64,000 nucleotides of DNA from contig NZ_BPQT01000037.1 in NCBI RefSeq assembly GCF_022179405.1, forward strand, positions 62,001 to 126,000, written 5' to 3'. Below the pieces are notes generated by a model, which had not been told where the DNA came from, made no database searches, and saw nothing but the letters and a program-made list of their open reading frames with translations. This DNA comes from Methylobacterium marchantiae. Lineage in GTDB: Bacteria; Pseudomonadota; Alphaproteobacteria; Rhizobiales; Beijerinckiaceae. Made by a program: the position numbers and the translations under genes. Within the stretch, counting starts at the first letter, position 1. Each line of letters opens with the position of its first letter. Shown here in pieces: positions 51,932 to 61,849 of this stretch.

Positions 51932-52695
51932 GCGGCCTGCTTGCCGAGATAGACGTCGCGCACGCGCTGGTCGGCGAGCACGCGCTCGACGCTGTCCTCC
52001 ATCAGGATGCGGCCCTGGTTGAACACGGTGACTGTCCTGGCGATCATTCGGATGAAGGGCATGTCGTGCTCCACCACGATGAGGGCGTGGGTACGGTTGA
52101 TCTCGCGGATCAGCTCGGCGGTGCGGTGGACCTCGTCATGGGTCATGCCGGCGGCCGGCTCGTCGAGGAGGATCAGCTCCGGCTCCTGGGCGAGCACGGT
52201 GGCGATCTCGACCCATTGGCGCTGACCATGGGCGAGCTGGCCGACATTGCGCTCGGCGATGGCGGTGAGCTGGAGTCGCGTCAGCGTCTCGTCGACGATG
52301 GCCCGCGTCCGGGCGATGGACTTGCGCCGTCCCGCCGCCACGAACACGTTCTCGCGCACCGACAGGCCGTTGAAGACGTTCGGGACCTGGGTCTTGATGC
52401 CGACGCCGAGCCGGGCGATCCGGTGCGGCTCGGCCCCGGTGATGTCGATGTCGCGGAAGCGGATGCTGCCCTCGGTCGGCGTCAATTGCCCGGTGAGCAT
52501 CTTGAAGAAGGTGCTCTTGCCGGCGCCGTTCGGCCCGATGAGGCAGCGCAGCTCGACCTCGCCGAGGGTGAAATCGACATTGCCCACCGCCGTCACCCCG
52601 CCGAAGCGCATGGTGACGCCCTTGGCCTCGACGAGAGGGCGAAGCGGGGCCTTCTTGGAGGGGGCGGGATGCGTCGCGCTCATGGTCGCGTTCAT
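51928..52695 (-). CDS. urtD: Urea/amide ABC transporter ATP-binding protein UrtD
   Basis: 255-residue ABC ATPase of the LivG/UrtD branch. VTMRFGGVTAVGNVDFTLGE, Walker A LIGPNGAGKSTFFKMLTGQL, GVGIKTQVPNVFNGLSVREN (Urt-type), a degenerate signature LAHGQRQWVEIATVLA and Walker B LILLDEPAAGMTHDEV. The start ATG 52695 overlaps the urtC stop by 4 bp. Pairs with UrtE to drive the UrtB/UrtC permease. Confidence 0.92.
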   Translation of the reverse strand: MNATMSATHPAPSKKAPLRPLVEAKGVTMRFGGVTAVGNVDFTLGEVELRCLIGPNGAGKSTFFKMLTGQLTPTEGSIRFRDIDITGAEPHRIARLGVGIKTQVPNVFNGLSVRENVFVAAGRRKSIARTRAIVDETLTRLQLTAIAERNVGQLAHGQRQWVEIATVLAQEPELILLDEPAAGMTHDEVHRTAELIREINRTHALIVVEHDMPFIRMIARTVTVFNQGRILMEDSVERVLADQRVRDVYLGKQAA

Positions 52696-53762
52696 GGGCG
52701 GACCTCCGCAGCCCGTGCGTCGCGGACGGGCTCGGACGCGCTTCCCTTGGCCGGGCGAGCTTTCGCGACGAGGTCGGGAATCCGCATCAGGAGGTTCCTC
52801 ACCACCGGCAGGAGCCCCTGCGGGATCAGGAGCACGAAGGCGACCAGCACGATGCCGAGACCGAGATTGGAATCGACGACGTTCTGCGAGCCAGCCTCGA
52901 TGATGAGCCACTGGATCAGCACCGCGCCGAGCATCGGGCCGACGAGGGTGCCGAGCCCGCCCACCAGCACGAAGATGATCACCTGCGCCGACATCGACAG
53001 GCCGAACACGGTGGGGCTGATGAAGCCGCCCCAATTGGCGTAGAGGCAGCCGGCGAGCCCGGCCACGGCGGCCGAGATCATGAAGGCGAGGAGCTTGTAG
53101 AGGCGCGGGTCGTAGCCGATGAGCTGCGCCCTGGTCTCGTTCTCGCGGATCGCCACCACGACGCGCCCGAAGCGGCTGGCGAGAACCCAGCGCAGCAGCG
53201 CGTAGACCAGGATCAGCGCGCCCATGGCGGCGTACCAGATGCCGTCGTTGTCGAGGGGATTGCCCGCGTCCCCGAGCTTGTTCAGCGCCGGGATGGCCGG
53301 GATGCCGTTGAACCCGCCGAGTTCCGCCTCGCCGATCCGGTACTGGCTGCCGGAGGTGGTGTTCACGAGCTGGAACAGGATCACCGAGACGGTGAGGGTG
53401 ATGACGCCGATATAGGCGTCCGAGATCCGGCCGTAGAACATGAAGTAGCCGAGCAGCCCCGCGAACAGCGTCGGCACCAGGATCGCGATGAGGATCGGCA
53501 GCGTGCTGTCGCCCATGTTGATGACGGACACCGCGTAGGCATAGCCGCCGAGCCCGAGGAAGGCGGCCTGCCCGAAGGACATCACCCCGCCATAGCCCCA
53601 GATGAAGCCCTGGCTGAGGGCGAACATCGCGAGCGCGGCAAAGCCCGTGGCCTGGACGAGGCCGAACGTGTCGAGGGCGTGCGGCGCCCCGAACAGGATG
53701 ACGAGCATGGTGCCGAGGGTGACGAGGAACCCCGCGGCGGAGCGACGGTCGACGGGGGTCAT
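52692..53762 (-). CDS. urtC: Urea/amide ABC transporter permease UrtC
   Basis: 356-residue LivM/UrtC-type permease with about nine helices. Motifs include SQGFIWGYGGVMSFGQAAF, GYAYAVSVINMG, DAYIGVITLTVSVILFQLVN and AIRENETRAQLIGYDPRLYK (the cytoplasmic EAA-like loop), with a long final FVLVGGLGTLVGPMLGAV. ATG 53762 overlaps the urtB stop by 4 bp (ATGA); the reading frame stays open far upstream but only as an antisense or shadow frame of urtB and the binding protein. Confidence 0.92.
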   Translation of the reverse strand: MTPVDRRSAAGFLVTLGTMLVILFGAPHALDTFGLVQATGFAALAMFALSQGFIWGYGGVMSFGQAAFLGLGGYAYAVSVINMGDSTLPILIAILVPTLFAGLLGYFMFYGRISDAYIGVITLTVSVILFQLVNTTSGSQYRIGEAELGGFNGIPAIPALNKLGDAGNPLDNDGIWYAAMGALILVYALLRWVLASRFGRVVVAIRENETRAQLIGYDPRLYKLLAFMISAAVAGLAGCLYANWGGFISPTVFGLSMSAQVIIFVLVGGLGTLVGPMLGAVLIQWLIIEAGSQNVVDSNLGLGIVLVAFVLLIPQGLLPVVRNLLMRIPDLVAKARPAKGSASEPVRDARAAEVRP

Positions 53763-54625
53763 AGGCTGCGCCTCAGGTAGCGGCCGGTGATGCCCTGCGG
53801 CAGCACGCGGATCAGGAGGATCGCGGCGACGAGGAGGGCGACGTCGCCGATGACGGGCGTGGTCCTGAACGAGACCAGTTCGTTGATGACGCCGAAGACC
53901 GACGAGGCGAGCCCGGTCCCGGTGACGATGGCCGGCCCGCCGCCGAGCACGGTGATGAAGGCGCGCGAGATGTAGGCCGCGCCCATGGCCGGGGAGACGC
54001 CGGAGATCGGCGCGAGCACCCCGCCGGCGAGGCCGGCCAAAGCCGCGCCGAGACCGAAGGTCGCCATGTAGATGCGGTCGGGAGAGACGCCCATGGCGGC
54101 GGCCATGCGCGGGTTCTGCATGGTGGCGCGCAGGATCAGGCCGAACTTCGTCATGCGCAGCAGCAGGAACATGCCGGCGAGCGCGGCCACGGCGGCGGCG
54201 ATGATGACGAGGCTGTAGAGGCTGGCGCCGTAGCGGCCGATCTCGAAACTGCCCACGGGGGTCGAGACCCCGCGCACGACGTTGCCGTAGAGGGTGGTGA
54301 TCAGGCCGATCAGCCCGAGGCTGATGCCCCAGGTCGCCAGCATCGTGTCCATCATCCGCCCGTAGAGGAAGCGGATGACGGTGCGCTCCAGGACCAGCCC
54401 CACCGCCCCCACCACGAGGGGCGGCAGGACCAGCATGGCGATCCAGATGTTCACGCCCGCCCCGTTCGCCATCACGGCGGTGTAGGCGCCGAGCATCATG
54501 AACTCGCCATGCGCCAGGTTGATGATGCGCATCATGCCGTAGATCACCCCGAGACCGAGGGTGATGAGCACCAGCGTGGCGATGCCGGTGAGGACGTTGA
54601 AGGTCAGGAGCCCCGCGAGATCCAT
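53759..54625 (-). CDS. urtB: Urea/amide ABC transporter permease UrtB
   Basis: 288-residue LivH/UrtB permease. LGLGVIYGMMRIINLAHGEF is the family N-terminal signature. MLGAYTAVMANGAG, GISLGLIGLITTLYG and the loop MQNPRMAAAMGVSPDRIYMA follow, ending ITGRYLRRSL. It lacks the N-terminal soluble extension seen in some UrtB proteins. It starts 12 bp after the second binding-protein gene. Confidence 0.92.
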   Translation of the reverse strand: MDLAGLLTFNVLTGIATLVLITLGLGVIYGMMRIINLAHGEFMMLGAYTAVMANGAGVNIWIAMLVLPPLVVGAVGLVLERTVIRFLYGRMMDTMLATWGISLGLIGLITTLYGNVVRGVSTPVGSFEIGRYGASLYSLVIIAAAVAALAGMFLLLRMTKFGLILRATMQNPRMAAAMGVSPDRIYMATFGLGAALAGLAGGVLAPISGVSPAMGAAYISRAFITVLGGGPAIVTGTGLASSVFGVINELVSFRTTPVIGDVALLVAAILLIRVLPQGITGRYLRRSL

Positions 54626-54637
54626 GAAGAGACGCCC

Positions 54638-55888
54638 TCAGCCCTTCAGGTCGGGCGTGAACTGCTTGTTCATGCGCGGGTTCTTGACGAGGTCGCAGGC
54701 GCCGCCGGTATCGGCGGGAAACGAATCCGGGAAAGTCGCCAGCTGCTCCCATTTCCGGTCCTTGGGCCGGGCGAGGTAGGTGTTGCGGATGGTGTGGTGG
54801 GTGCCCGGATCCATCGTCACCTTTCCGGTGGGGGACTCGATGGTGATGCCGCTCTCGAGCGCCGCGATGACGGCGTCGCGCTCGATCGAGCCGGCCTTCT
54901 TCACCGCTTCCGCCCAGAACATGATGCCCTCGTAGGTGGCGGTGTCGAGCTCGCTGAGATCGGTGACGTCGGCGCCGAACTTGGCCTGCATGCCGGAGAC
55001 GAAGGCCTTGCTCGCGGGGGTGTCGAGGTCGTTGTACCAGCCGTAGCAGGTGAGGATGCCGTTGGTGGTGGAGGTGTCCATGGTGGTCAGCTCGTCGCCG
55101 AGGCCGAACACGGTGGCACCCATCGGGATCTTGCCCTTCATGCCGGCGGCGTCCCACTGGCGGTAGAAGCCCGAATGGTTGGCGCCGACCAGCGCGGAGA
55201 GGACGATCTCCGGCTGCGCCTGCTGGATGCGGCTGATGGCGGAGGAGAAGTTCGTCACGTCGAGGGGGAAGAAGTCGGTGCCGGCCACCGAGCCGCCGCC
55301 GTCCTTCATGAACTTCGTCATCCAGCTCGCGGTGATGTGGCCGTAATTGTAGTCGGCCGCGACGATGTAGGCCTTTTTGCCCCAGTTCTTGAGGGCATAG
55401 TCGACGATGTGGTTGACGGTCTGGGCCGGGGTCGAGCCGGTGCAGAAGACGTTGCGGTCGCAGACGCCGCCCTCGTACTGGGTGTTGTAGAAATAGAGCG
55501 TCTTCGAGCGGCCGAAGATCGGCCGGATCGCCTCGCGCGAGGCGGAAGTGATGCCGCCCTGGATGACATCGACCTTGTCCTTGAGGGCCAGGGTCTGAGC
55601 ATACTGGGTGTAGAGCTGCATGTTCGACTGGGTGTCGTAGGCGATCAGCTTGATCGGCCGCCCCAGCAGGCCGCCGGCCTTGTTGAGAAGCTCCACCGCG
55701 TATTCGGTGGTCTCGATCATGCGCTTGCCCTCGAGCCCGAGCGCTCCGGTCCCGTCGAGCAGGCTGCCGAGCTTGATCGGCTCCGCCGCGAGGCCGTTCC
55801 GCGCGAAGAACGGCATCGCCACCGCGCTGCCGGCCCCCGCCAGCCCCAGCTTGAGCGCATGGCGACGGTTCATCGTGCCCTTGATCAT
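54638..55888 (-). CDS. Second ABC solute-binding protein of the transporter (AmiC/FmdD-like, amide or urea)
   Basis: 416-residue periplasmic binding protein with a Tat-type signal (TMNRRHALKLGLAGAGSAVA). The core IKLGSLLDGTGALGLEGKRM, TLYFYNTQYEGGVCDRNVFC and NSSAISRI-like NFSSAISRIQQAQPEIVLSA place it in the type I periplasmic-binding-protein group with AmiC, FmdD and UrtA. It is clearly distinct from the UrtA upstream. Position 2 in the operon suggests it lets the same permease accept another ligand such as a short amide. ATG 55888 has GGAG 8 bases upstream, favoured over the ATG at 55894. Confidence 0.85.
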   Translation of the reverse strand: MIKGTMNRRHALKLGLAGAGSAVAMPFFARNGLAAEPIKLGSLLDGTGALGLEGKRMIETTEYAVELLNKAGGLLGRPIKLIAYDTQSNMQLYTQYAQTLALKDKVDVIQGGITSASREAIRPIFGRSKTLYFYNTQYEGGVCDRNVFCTGSTPAQTVNHIVDYALKNWGKKAYIVAADYNYGHITASWMTKFMKDGGGSVAGTDFFPLDVTNFSSAISRIQQAQPEIVLSALVGANHSGFYRQWDAAGMKGKIPMGATVFGLGDELTTMDTSTTNGILTCYGWYNDLDTPASKAFVSGMQAKFGADVTDLSELDTATYEGIMFWAEAVKKAGSIERDAVIAALESGITIESPTGKVTMDPGTHHTIRNTYLARPKDRKWEQLATFPDSFPADTGGACDLVKNPRMNKQFTPDLKG

Positions 55889-56170
55889 TCCCATCTCTCC
55901 GCCTCGTGCCGATGGCGCGGCCGCATTCCGCCGGCGCTCCCGCAAGTGGCAAACAAGATCGATGCCAACAAATCTCACATTACGGGCACGACCCGATGCG
56001 GCTTCGTACTGGCGTCTCGTTGAGCAGACTGCCGATCTCGACGCCCGCCTAGCGGGCATGAAAGCCACAAATCACGCAGCTTCAACATCGAGGGCTTCCC
56101 CCGATGGCATGCTTTCCCCCGATGCCAGATCTTCCGACGCCGCGTCGGCGGCGCCGGAAGGGATCCGCCG
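55889..56170. other. Gap between the two binding-protein genes
   Basis: 282 bp with no gene. It contains two hairpins, GCCCGC-3-GCGGGC at 56043-56057 and a larger one at 56131-56160, and a near-duplicate TTTCCCCCGATG/TTCCCCCGATG pair around 56095-56125. This suggests partial transcription termination or mRNA processing between urtA and the downstream transporter genes. Confidence 0.45.
56131..56160 (-). terminator. Hairpin just after urtA
   Basis: CTTCCG...CGGAAG outer stem with an inner GCCG/CGGC pairing, 11 bp after the urtA stop. No T-run on the minus strand; best read as a leaky terminator or a 3'-end-protecting structure that raises UrtA level over the permease. Confidence 0.45.
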
Positions 56171-57433
56171 CTACTGGTAGCCCTTGGGGAAGGGGTCAGG
56201 CTTGATCAGGTCAGGGCTGGTATAGACGATCTCGAACTGGCCATCGAGCTTGGCCTTGCCGACGCGGGTCTTCGACCAGAGGTGGTGGTTCGGGTCGATC
56301 CGGACATAGCCTTCCGGTGCGCCCTTGAACTCCACGTCGGACGAGGCGGCCGCGATCTTGTCGATGTCGAACGAGCCCGCTTTCTCCACCGTCGCCTTCC
56401 ACAGGAACGGCCCGAGATAGGCCGCCTGGGTCACATCGCCGATGACGGTCTTCTCGCCCCACATCTTCTTGAAGGCGGCGACGAAGGCCTTGTTGGCGTC
56501 GGTGTCGATGGACTGGAAGTATTTCATGCAGGAATAGGCGCCGACGATGTTGTCGCCGCCGATGCCGTCGATCTCGTCCTCGGTGACCGAGAGGGTGAGC
56601 AGGGTCTGTTTCGACAGGTCGATGCCGGCCGCCTTGAGCTGCTTGTAGAACGCCACGTTCGAGCCGCCGACTACGGTGACGAAGATCACCTTCGGCTTGG
56701 TGAGCTTGATCTTGTTGATCACCGAGTTGAACTGGGTATGCCCGAAGGGGAAGTATTCCTCGCCGACGACACGTCCCTTGAGGACGTTCTCGATGTGCTT
56801 GCGGGCGATCTTGTTCGAGGTGCGCGGCCAGATGTAGTCCGAGCCCAGGAAGAAGAACGTGTCGCCGCCCTTCTCCTTGTGGACCCAGTCGAGGCCGGCG
56901 AGGATCTGCTGCGTCGCTTCCTGGCCTGTATAGATCACGTTCTTCGACTGCTCGAGGCCCTCGTAGAAGGTCGGGTAGTACAGCATGCTGTTGTACTGCT
57001 CGAAGACCGGCAGCACCGCCTTGCGCGACGCGGACGTGTAGCAGCCGAACACGGCGGCGCAGTGATCGTTGACGACGAGCTTCTTGGCCTTCTCGGCGAA
57101 GTTCGGCCAGTCGGAGGCGCCGTCCTCCTGAATCACCTTGATCTTGCGGCCGAGGACGCCGCCGCCCGCGTTGATCTGCTCGATGGCGAGCTTTTCGGCC
57201 TGAGTGGCGCCGGTCTCGGAGATCGCCATGGTGCCGGTGACGGAGTGGAGGATGCCGACGGTCACCTCCGTGTCGGTCACCGCAAGCCCGGTCGTGTTCA
57301 CCGCCGAGGTGGCCGGTGGGGCGGCCCGGGCCCCCGAGAAGGCGAAGCTCGCGGCGAGCGGCGAGGCGGCGAGGCCGAGGAGCAGGCGCCGACGGAGTTC
57401 GAAACGCTGACGATCCGGGTCGAATGGTGGCAT
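56171..57433 (-). CDS. urtA: Urea ABC transporter substrate-binding protein UrtA
   Basis: 420-residue binding protein with a Tat-like leader (FELRRRLLLGLAASPLAASF). VTVGILHSVTGTMAISETGA, GGGVLGRKIKVIQEDGASDW and AAVFGCYTSASRKAVLPVFE are the UrtA signature, with YPTFYEGLEQSKNVIYTGQ. It would deliver urea to UrtBCDE. The 230 bp upstream are strongly AT-rich (57540-57600) and probably carry its promoter; no convincing sigma-54 site was found. First gene of the transport operon, just after ureD on the same strand. Confidence 0.93.
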   Translation of the reverse strand: MPPFDPDRQRFELRRRLLLGLAASPLAASFAFSGARAAPPATSAVNTTGLAVTDTEVTVGILHSVTGTMAISETGATQAEKLAIEQINAGGGVLGRKIKVIQEDGASDWPNFAEKAKKLVVNDHCAAVFGCYTSASRKAVLPVFEQYNSMLYYPTFYEGLEQSKNVIYTGQEATQQILAGLDWVHKEKGGDTFFFLGSDYIWPRTSNKIARKHIENVLKGRVVGEEYFPFGHTQFNSVINKIKLTKPKVIFVTVVGGSNVAFYKQLKAAGIDLSKQTLLTLSVTEDEIDGIGGDNIVGAYSCMKYFQSIDTDANKAFVAAFKKMWGEKTVIGDVTQAAYLGPFLWKATVEKAGSFDIDKIAAASSDVEFKGAPEGYVRIDPNHHLWSKTRVGKAKLDGQFEIVYTSPDLIKPDPFPKGYQ

Positions 57434-57667
57434 CGGGCCTATCTCCGCTCAGGTGGGTCTCGTGCGGGCGGCTGTCGCGGACGGGTCGTTTCCGCGGACG
57501 CGCCACGGCCCGTCCAGGCCCTGCGGCGTTGGAGCAGGCATTTCCCACAAACCAAAAATATTCTTTTCGATAATATTATTTTCTTCAAGATCAAATAACT
57601 TGCAGGTTTGCGTGATCGTTGGGCAGCCTCCGCCGTCTCTCCTTTTCCGGGAGCCCGCCCAGCCGCC

Positions 57668-58558
57668 TCACTTGCGGCGGCGCGCCAGCGGAGTCCCGCT
57701 CAAGGCGGCGAAGGCACCGCCGAACACCGCCTCCATTCCGGCGGCCAGTGCGCCGCCTCCCCCCGCCAGAAACCGGGCGCCGAGGCCCGCCCCATTGGGA
57801 AGCGGGCTGATCCCGCAGAGGCAATCCCGGTCATCCGCCAGGGCCTGCAGATCGCCGAGATCTGGCAGGATTTCGGGCGCTGCGAGGATGGCCATCGCGC
57901 CGTAGGCGGCATGATGCCCGAGGGGAGAGGCGCTGCCGGCGAAGCCCTCCCCGTCGAGGCGCGAGCGCTCCGTCACCAGTCGCCGCCCGTCAGCGGTCTC
58001 GATCCGCATCGTCAGCTCCACGCCGGAGAAGGGGCGGCCCTGCCCGAGCGGGTCGTGATGGGCGAAGCCCTCGCTGACGATGGCCCGGGCGCCCTCTTCG
58101 AGGACGATCCTCGTGTCGAGGGCGAGGGCGGCACCCGGGAACAGGATCATCGGGTCGGGATGGAGCGTGAGGAACGCGTCCGACGCGACGGCGAGGCGCG
58201 TCGACTGCCGCGCCGGAAACGCTCCGGTGTGATGCACGACGGTGGCCGATTGCGTGGTGACATGGGCGTTGGCGCCGCGGCCGGCGCGCACGTCGAGGAC
58301 GAGGCGGTCGTCGCGGTAGAGGCCGCCCGAGGCCGATTGCAGATAAAGCGTCGCGATGTCGGGACGATGCGGATAGAGGCGGAACGGCCGCGTGATGTGG
58401 AACGGATACGGCACCACCTGCCGGGACAGCACCGTGGTGCCGCCGCCCCGCACGAAGGAGAGGCGCGCCTCGGATCGGCGCGCCGTTCCCGCACCCGGTT
58501 CGTCGGGAAGGGGCTTGGCGTCGATCGGGAGGCCGGAATGCGTCGTCGCGGCGTCCAT
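57668..58558 (-). CDS. ureD: Urease accessory protein UreD (UreH)
   Basis: 296-residue scaffold that binds apo-urease with UreF and UreG for nickel loading. It has [53 protein letters not shown] and the conserved [33 protein letters not shown] is also typical. It is the last urease gene, 3 bp after ureG. Confidence 0.92.
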   Translation of the reverse strand: MDAATTHSGLPIDAKPLPDEPGAGTARRSEARLSFVRGGGTTVLSRQVVPYPFHITRPFRLYPHRPDIATLYLQSASGGLYRDDRLVLDVRAGRGANAHVTTQSATVVHHTGAFPARQSTRLAVASDAFLTLHPDPMILFPGAALALDTRIVLEEGARAIVSEGFAHHDPLGQGRPFSGVELTMRIETADGRRLVTERSRLDGEGFAGSASPLGHHAAYGAMAILAAPEILPDLGDLQALADDRDCLCGISPLPNGAGLGARFLAGGGGALAAGMEAVFGGAFAALSGTPLARRRK

Positions 58559-58561
58559 GCG

Positions 58562-59227
58562 TCAGGGCGCGAACAGGACGGCACGGCAGATCGCGTCCGC
58601 CACCGCCGCGATGCCGTCGCCGGAGCGAGCGTTGGTGGCGATCATCGCCTTGCCGCCGCGCACGGCGCTCGCCTCGGCGAGCATGGCGGGCAGGTCGATG
58701 CCGACATGGGGGGCGAGATCGGTCTTGTTGACGACGAGGAGGTCGCAGCGGAGCACGCCCGGCCCGCGCTTGCGCGGGATGTCGTCGCCGCCGGCGACGT
58801 CGATCACGAAGATCCACCAATCGACGAGATCGAGGGAGAAGGTGGAGGCGAGGTTGTCGCCGCCCGATTCGAAGATCAGCAGCTCCAGTCCGGGGAAGGC
58901 CGCCTCCAGCTCGTCGCCGGCGGCGATGTTGAGCGTCGGGTCCTCCCGGATCACGGTGTGAGGGCAGGCGCCCGCCTCGACCGCCGAGACCCGCGCCGGG
59001 TCGATCAGGCCCGACCGGCGCAGGCGCTCGGCATCTTCCTTGGTGACGAGGTCGTTGGTGACGACCGCGAGGTCGATTCCGCGCTCTGTGAGGACCGGGA
59101 TCAGCCGTTCGATCAGGGCGGTCTTGCCGGACCCGACGGGACCGCCGATGCCGATGCGGGCGGCGCTGGCACGGGCGGGCGACCGGGCGGGAGGCATCGC
59201 GGGAGAGGTCGTCGTGACGGAGGTCAT
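58562..59227 (-). CDS. ureG: Urease accessory GTPase UreG
   Basis: 221-residue SIMIBI GTPase that supplies energy and nickel to urease maturation. [20 protein letters not shown] (Walker A), [19 protein letters not shown], the nickel site [14 protein letters not shown] (Cys-Pro-His), [16 protein letters not shown] and [12 protein letters not shown]. The start at 59227 overlaps the last base of the ureC stop (TGATG). Confidence 0.95.
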   Translation of the reverse strand: MTSVTTTSPAMPPARSPARASAARIGIGGPVGSGKTALIERLIPVLTERGIDLAVVTNDLVTKEDAERLRRSGLIDPARVSAVEAGACPHTVIREDPTLNIAAGDELEAAFPGLELLIFESGGDNLASTFSLDLVDWWIFVIDVAGGDDIPRKRGPGVLRCDLLVVNKTDLAPHVGIDLPAMLAEASAVRGGKAMIATNARSGDGIAAVADAICRAVLFAP

Positions 59228-60939
59228 CAGCGCAGCATGTAGCGTTGGGCCAGGGGAAGGACCTGCGCCGGTTCGCAGGTGGCGATGCGACCGTCCACGA
59301 ACACGTCGAAGGTCTGGGGATCGACCCTGATCTCGGGGCAGGCGTCGTTCCACAGCATGTCGGCCTTGCTGAGCGTGCGGGTTCCGCGGGCCGGCAGGAG
59401 GGATTTGCGCAGGCCGAGCTCGTCGCGCAGGCCGCGCTCGATGGCGAGCGGGTGGACGAAACAGGCGGAGAGTCCCTGTTTCGCCAGGCCGAACGCCCCC
59501 CATTGCGGACGCAGCATCATCGGTTCGCAGGTCATCAGCGAAGCGGCGGAATCACCCATCGCCCCCCAGGCGATGAAGCCGCCCTTGATCACCAGCTCGG
59601 GCTTGATGCCGAAGAAGGCCGGCCGCCAGAGCACGATGTCGGCCATCTTGCCCGTCTCCAGCGAGCCGATATGGTCCGCGATACCGAAGGTCCGTGCCGC
59701 GTTGATCGTGTATTTGGCGATGTAGCGCTTGATGCGGGCATTGTCGCCCAAGCCCGGCCTGTCCTCCGGCAGGCTCCCGCGCTGGTCCTTCATCTTGGAA
59801 GCGAGCTGCCAGGTCCGGCAGATGACCTCGTGGATGCGGCCCATGCCCTGGCTGTCGGAGCCGAGCATCGAGATCGCCCCGATATCGTGCAGCACGTCCT
59901 CGGCCGCGATGGTCTGGGCGCGGATGCGGCTCTCGGCGAAGGCCACGTCCTCCGGCAGAGCCGGGTTGAGGTGGTGGCACACCATCGTCATGTCGAGATG
60001 CTCGTCGAAGGTGTTGACCGTGTAGGGATTGGTCGGGTTCGTCGACGAGGGCAGGCAATGGGGCAGGCCGGCGACCCGGATGATGTCCGGTGCGTGTCCG
60101 CCCCCCGCCCCTTCCGTATGGTACATGTGGATCACGCGGCCGCCGATCGCCGCCAGCGTGTCCTCCACGAAGCCGGATTCGTTCAGGGTGTCGGTGTGGA
60201 GCTGGACCTGGAAGTCGTGCTCGTCGGCAAAGCCCAGGCAGGCATCGATGGCCGAGGGCATCGCGCCCCAATCCTCGTGGATCTTCAGGCCGAGCACCCC
60301 GGTCTCGAGCTGCTCCTTGAGGGCGGCGGGCTTGTGGGTGTTGCCGCGCCCGAGGAAGCCGAAATTCACCGGCCAGTGCTCGGCCGCCTGGAGCATCTTG
60401 CCCGTGTTGAACGGGCCGCCGGAATCGATGCCAACGGTGATCGGCCCGAGGGAGCCGCCGAGCAGCGTGGTGATGCCCGAGGCGATGGCGTGGTCGGGCA
60501 GGCCCGCGGAATCGAAATGGACGTGGACGTCGATGGCGCCCGGCGTGGCGATGAGGCCTTCGCAATCGCGCACGGTGGTGCCGGCCGACACGATCAGGCG
60601 CGGGTCGACGCCGTCCATGATGGCCGGGTTGCCGGCCTTGCCGATCCCCACGATCTTGCCGTGGCGGATGCCGAGATCGCCCTTCACGATGCCCAGCACC
60701 GGGTCGATGACGAGGACGTTGCAGAGCAGGAAGTCGAGGGCGCCCTCCGCCGAGGTGATGCCGGGCGCCATGCCGATGCCGTCGCGCAGGGTCTTGCCGC
60801 CGCCATGCAGGCATTCGTCGCCATAGACGGCGTGGTCCTTCTCGACGACGGCGACGAGGGAGGTGTCGGCGAGGCGCACCCCGTCCCCGGTGGTGGGGCC
60901 GTAGAGGGCGGCATAGTCGCGACGGGGGATGGTCACCAT
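59227..60939 (-). CDS. ureC: Urease subunit alpha
   Basis: 570-residue catalytic subunit hydrolysing urea to ammonia and carbamate. Active-site residues are present: the two His of [13 protein letters not shown], the carbamylated Lys in [14 protein letters not shown], His in [12 protein letters not shown] and [17 protein letters not shown], the flap [20 protein letters not shown] (Cys-His), and the Asp of SDSQGMGR. The last motif is SDSQAMGR in most ureases, and the next residues ([20 protein letters not shown]) also differ from the common VGEVIxRTWQTADKMKxQRG, marking a divergent clade. Its ATG is 24 bp after ureAB. Confidence 0.96.
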   Translation of the reverse strand: MVTIPRRDYAALYGPTTGDGVRLADTSLVAVVEKDHAVYGDECLHGGGKTLRDGIGMAPGITSAEGALDFLLCNVLVIDPVLGIVKGDLGIRHGKIVGIGKAGNPAIMDGVDPRLIVSAGTTVRDCEGLIATPGAIDVHVHFDSAGLPDHAIASGITTLLGGSLGPITVGIDSGGPFNTGKMLQAAEHWPVNFGFLGRGNTHKPAALKEQLETGVLGLKIHEDWGAMPSAIDACLGFADEHDFQVQLHTDTLNESGFVEDTLAAIGGRVIHMYHTEGAGGGHAPDIIRVAGLPHCLPSSTNPTNPYTVNTFDEHLDMTMVCHHLNPALPEDVAFAESRIRAQTIAAEDVLHDIGAISMLGSDSQGMGRIHEVICRTWQLASKMKDQRGSLPEDRPGLGDNARIKRYIAKYTINAARTFGIADHIGSLETGKMADIVLWRPAFFGIKPELVIKGGFIAWGAMGDSAASLMTCEPMMLRPQWGAFGLAKQGLSACFVHPLAIERGLRDELGLRKSLLPARGTRTLSKADMLWNDACPEIRVDPQTFDVFVDGRIATCEPAQVLPLAQRYMLR

Positions 60940-60963
60940 GGTCGTCTCCTCACACGCCTAGCC

Positions 60964-61659
60964 TCACGCGCCCTTGAATCCGCCGGCCCTGGCCCGCGCC
61001 AGGGCGGCCTTCCGGTCGGCATCGGTGTCGAGCGTTCCCTGGGTCAGGTCGTTGAGGCCGGTGAGCCGGCGGTCGCCGCCGAAGCCCACCAGGGTCACGG
61101 TCTTGCGCTGTCCCGGTTCGAACCGGATCGCGGTGCCGGCCGGGATGTCGAGGCGCAGGCCCAGGGCCGTCTCACGGTCGAAGTCGAGGGCTCGGTTGAC
61201 CTCGAAGAAATGGTAATGAGACCCGATCTGGACGGGACGGTCGCCGGTATTGACCACCTCGATCGTGGCGCGCGGGCGCCCTGCCGACAGCTCGATCTCG
61301 CCTTCGGCCGGCAGGATCGCGCCCGGCTCCAGCGTGTCGGCCGGCGCCCCTTCCGCCGGACGGATCGGTTCGTGCACGGTGACGAGCTTGGTTCCGTCGG
61401 GGAACACGCCCTCCACCTGCAGGATCGGCAGCATGGTGGCGATGCCGGGCATCACGTCGGCGGTGGTGAGGATCGTCGAGCCCCAGCCGATGAGATCGGC
61501 GACGCTACGCCCGTCGCGCGCACCCTCCAGGATCTCGTCGGTGATGATGGCCACCGCCTCCGGGTAGTTCAGCCTGAGGCCGCGGGTCCGGCGCTTGCGG
61601 GCGAGTTCGGCCGCCGTGAAGATCGTCAGCCTTTCGAGCTCGGTCGGGGTCAGCAGCAT
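60964..61659 (-). CDS. ureAB: Fused urease gamma-beta subunit
   Basis: 231 residues combining UreA (about 1-100: [60 protein letters not shown]) and UreB (about 105-215: [54 protein letters not shown]). The fusion is known in several ureases and fixes a 1:1 ratio. ATG 61659 starts the UreA domain; the open frame upstream is not homologous. A 190-bp gap with no recognised element separates it from ureF. Confidence 0.95.
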   Translation of the reverse strand: MLLTPTELERLTIFTAAELARKRRTRGLRLNYPEAVAIITDEILEGARDGRSVADLIGWGSTILTTADVMPGIATMLPILQVEGVFPDGTKLVTVHEPIRPAEGAPADTLEPGAILPAEGEIELSAGRPRATIEVVNTGDRPVQIGSHYHFFEVNRALDFDRETALGLRLDIPAGTAIRFEPGQRKTVTLVGFGGDRRLTGLNDLTQGTLDTDADRKAALARARAGGFKGA

Positions 61660-61849
61660 CGGGCGGTCCCTGGAAGCGGTGCGCGGTCGATCGTTCGGAT
61701 GGGAAGGGCGGAGGGCCTGTCCCGAAGCCGGGAAGCTGGCATCGTGCCAACGCGGTTCGGCATGGCATCGTGACGGTTCGTCGCGAGAGAGCAAGGCGGG
61801 AGACGACCCAGTGTCTTGTCCGACCCGACCCGGTCAGGGTGGCACGGTC

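Noticed and set aside
52692-55952. 1086-codon frame that continues upstream of urtC
   Set aside because: Only the part from 53762 is UrtC; the rest overlaps urtB and the second binding protein in another frame and is low-complexity.
57434-57667. Possible sigma-54 (NtrC-type) promoter upstream of urtA
   Set aside because: GG and GC pairs are present, but no match keeps the required 10-base spacing, so no site is claimed.
59245-61773. 842-codon open frame antisense to ureC/ureAB
   Set aside because: Shadow crossing two well-supported genes; no start signal or homology.
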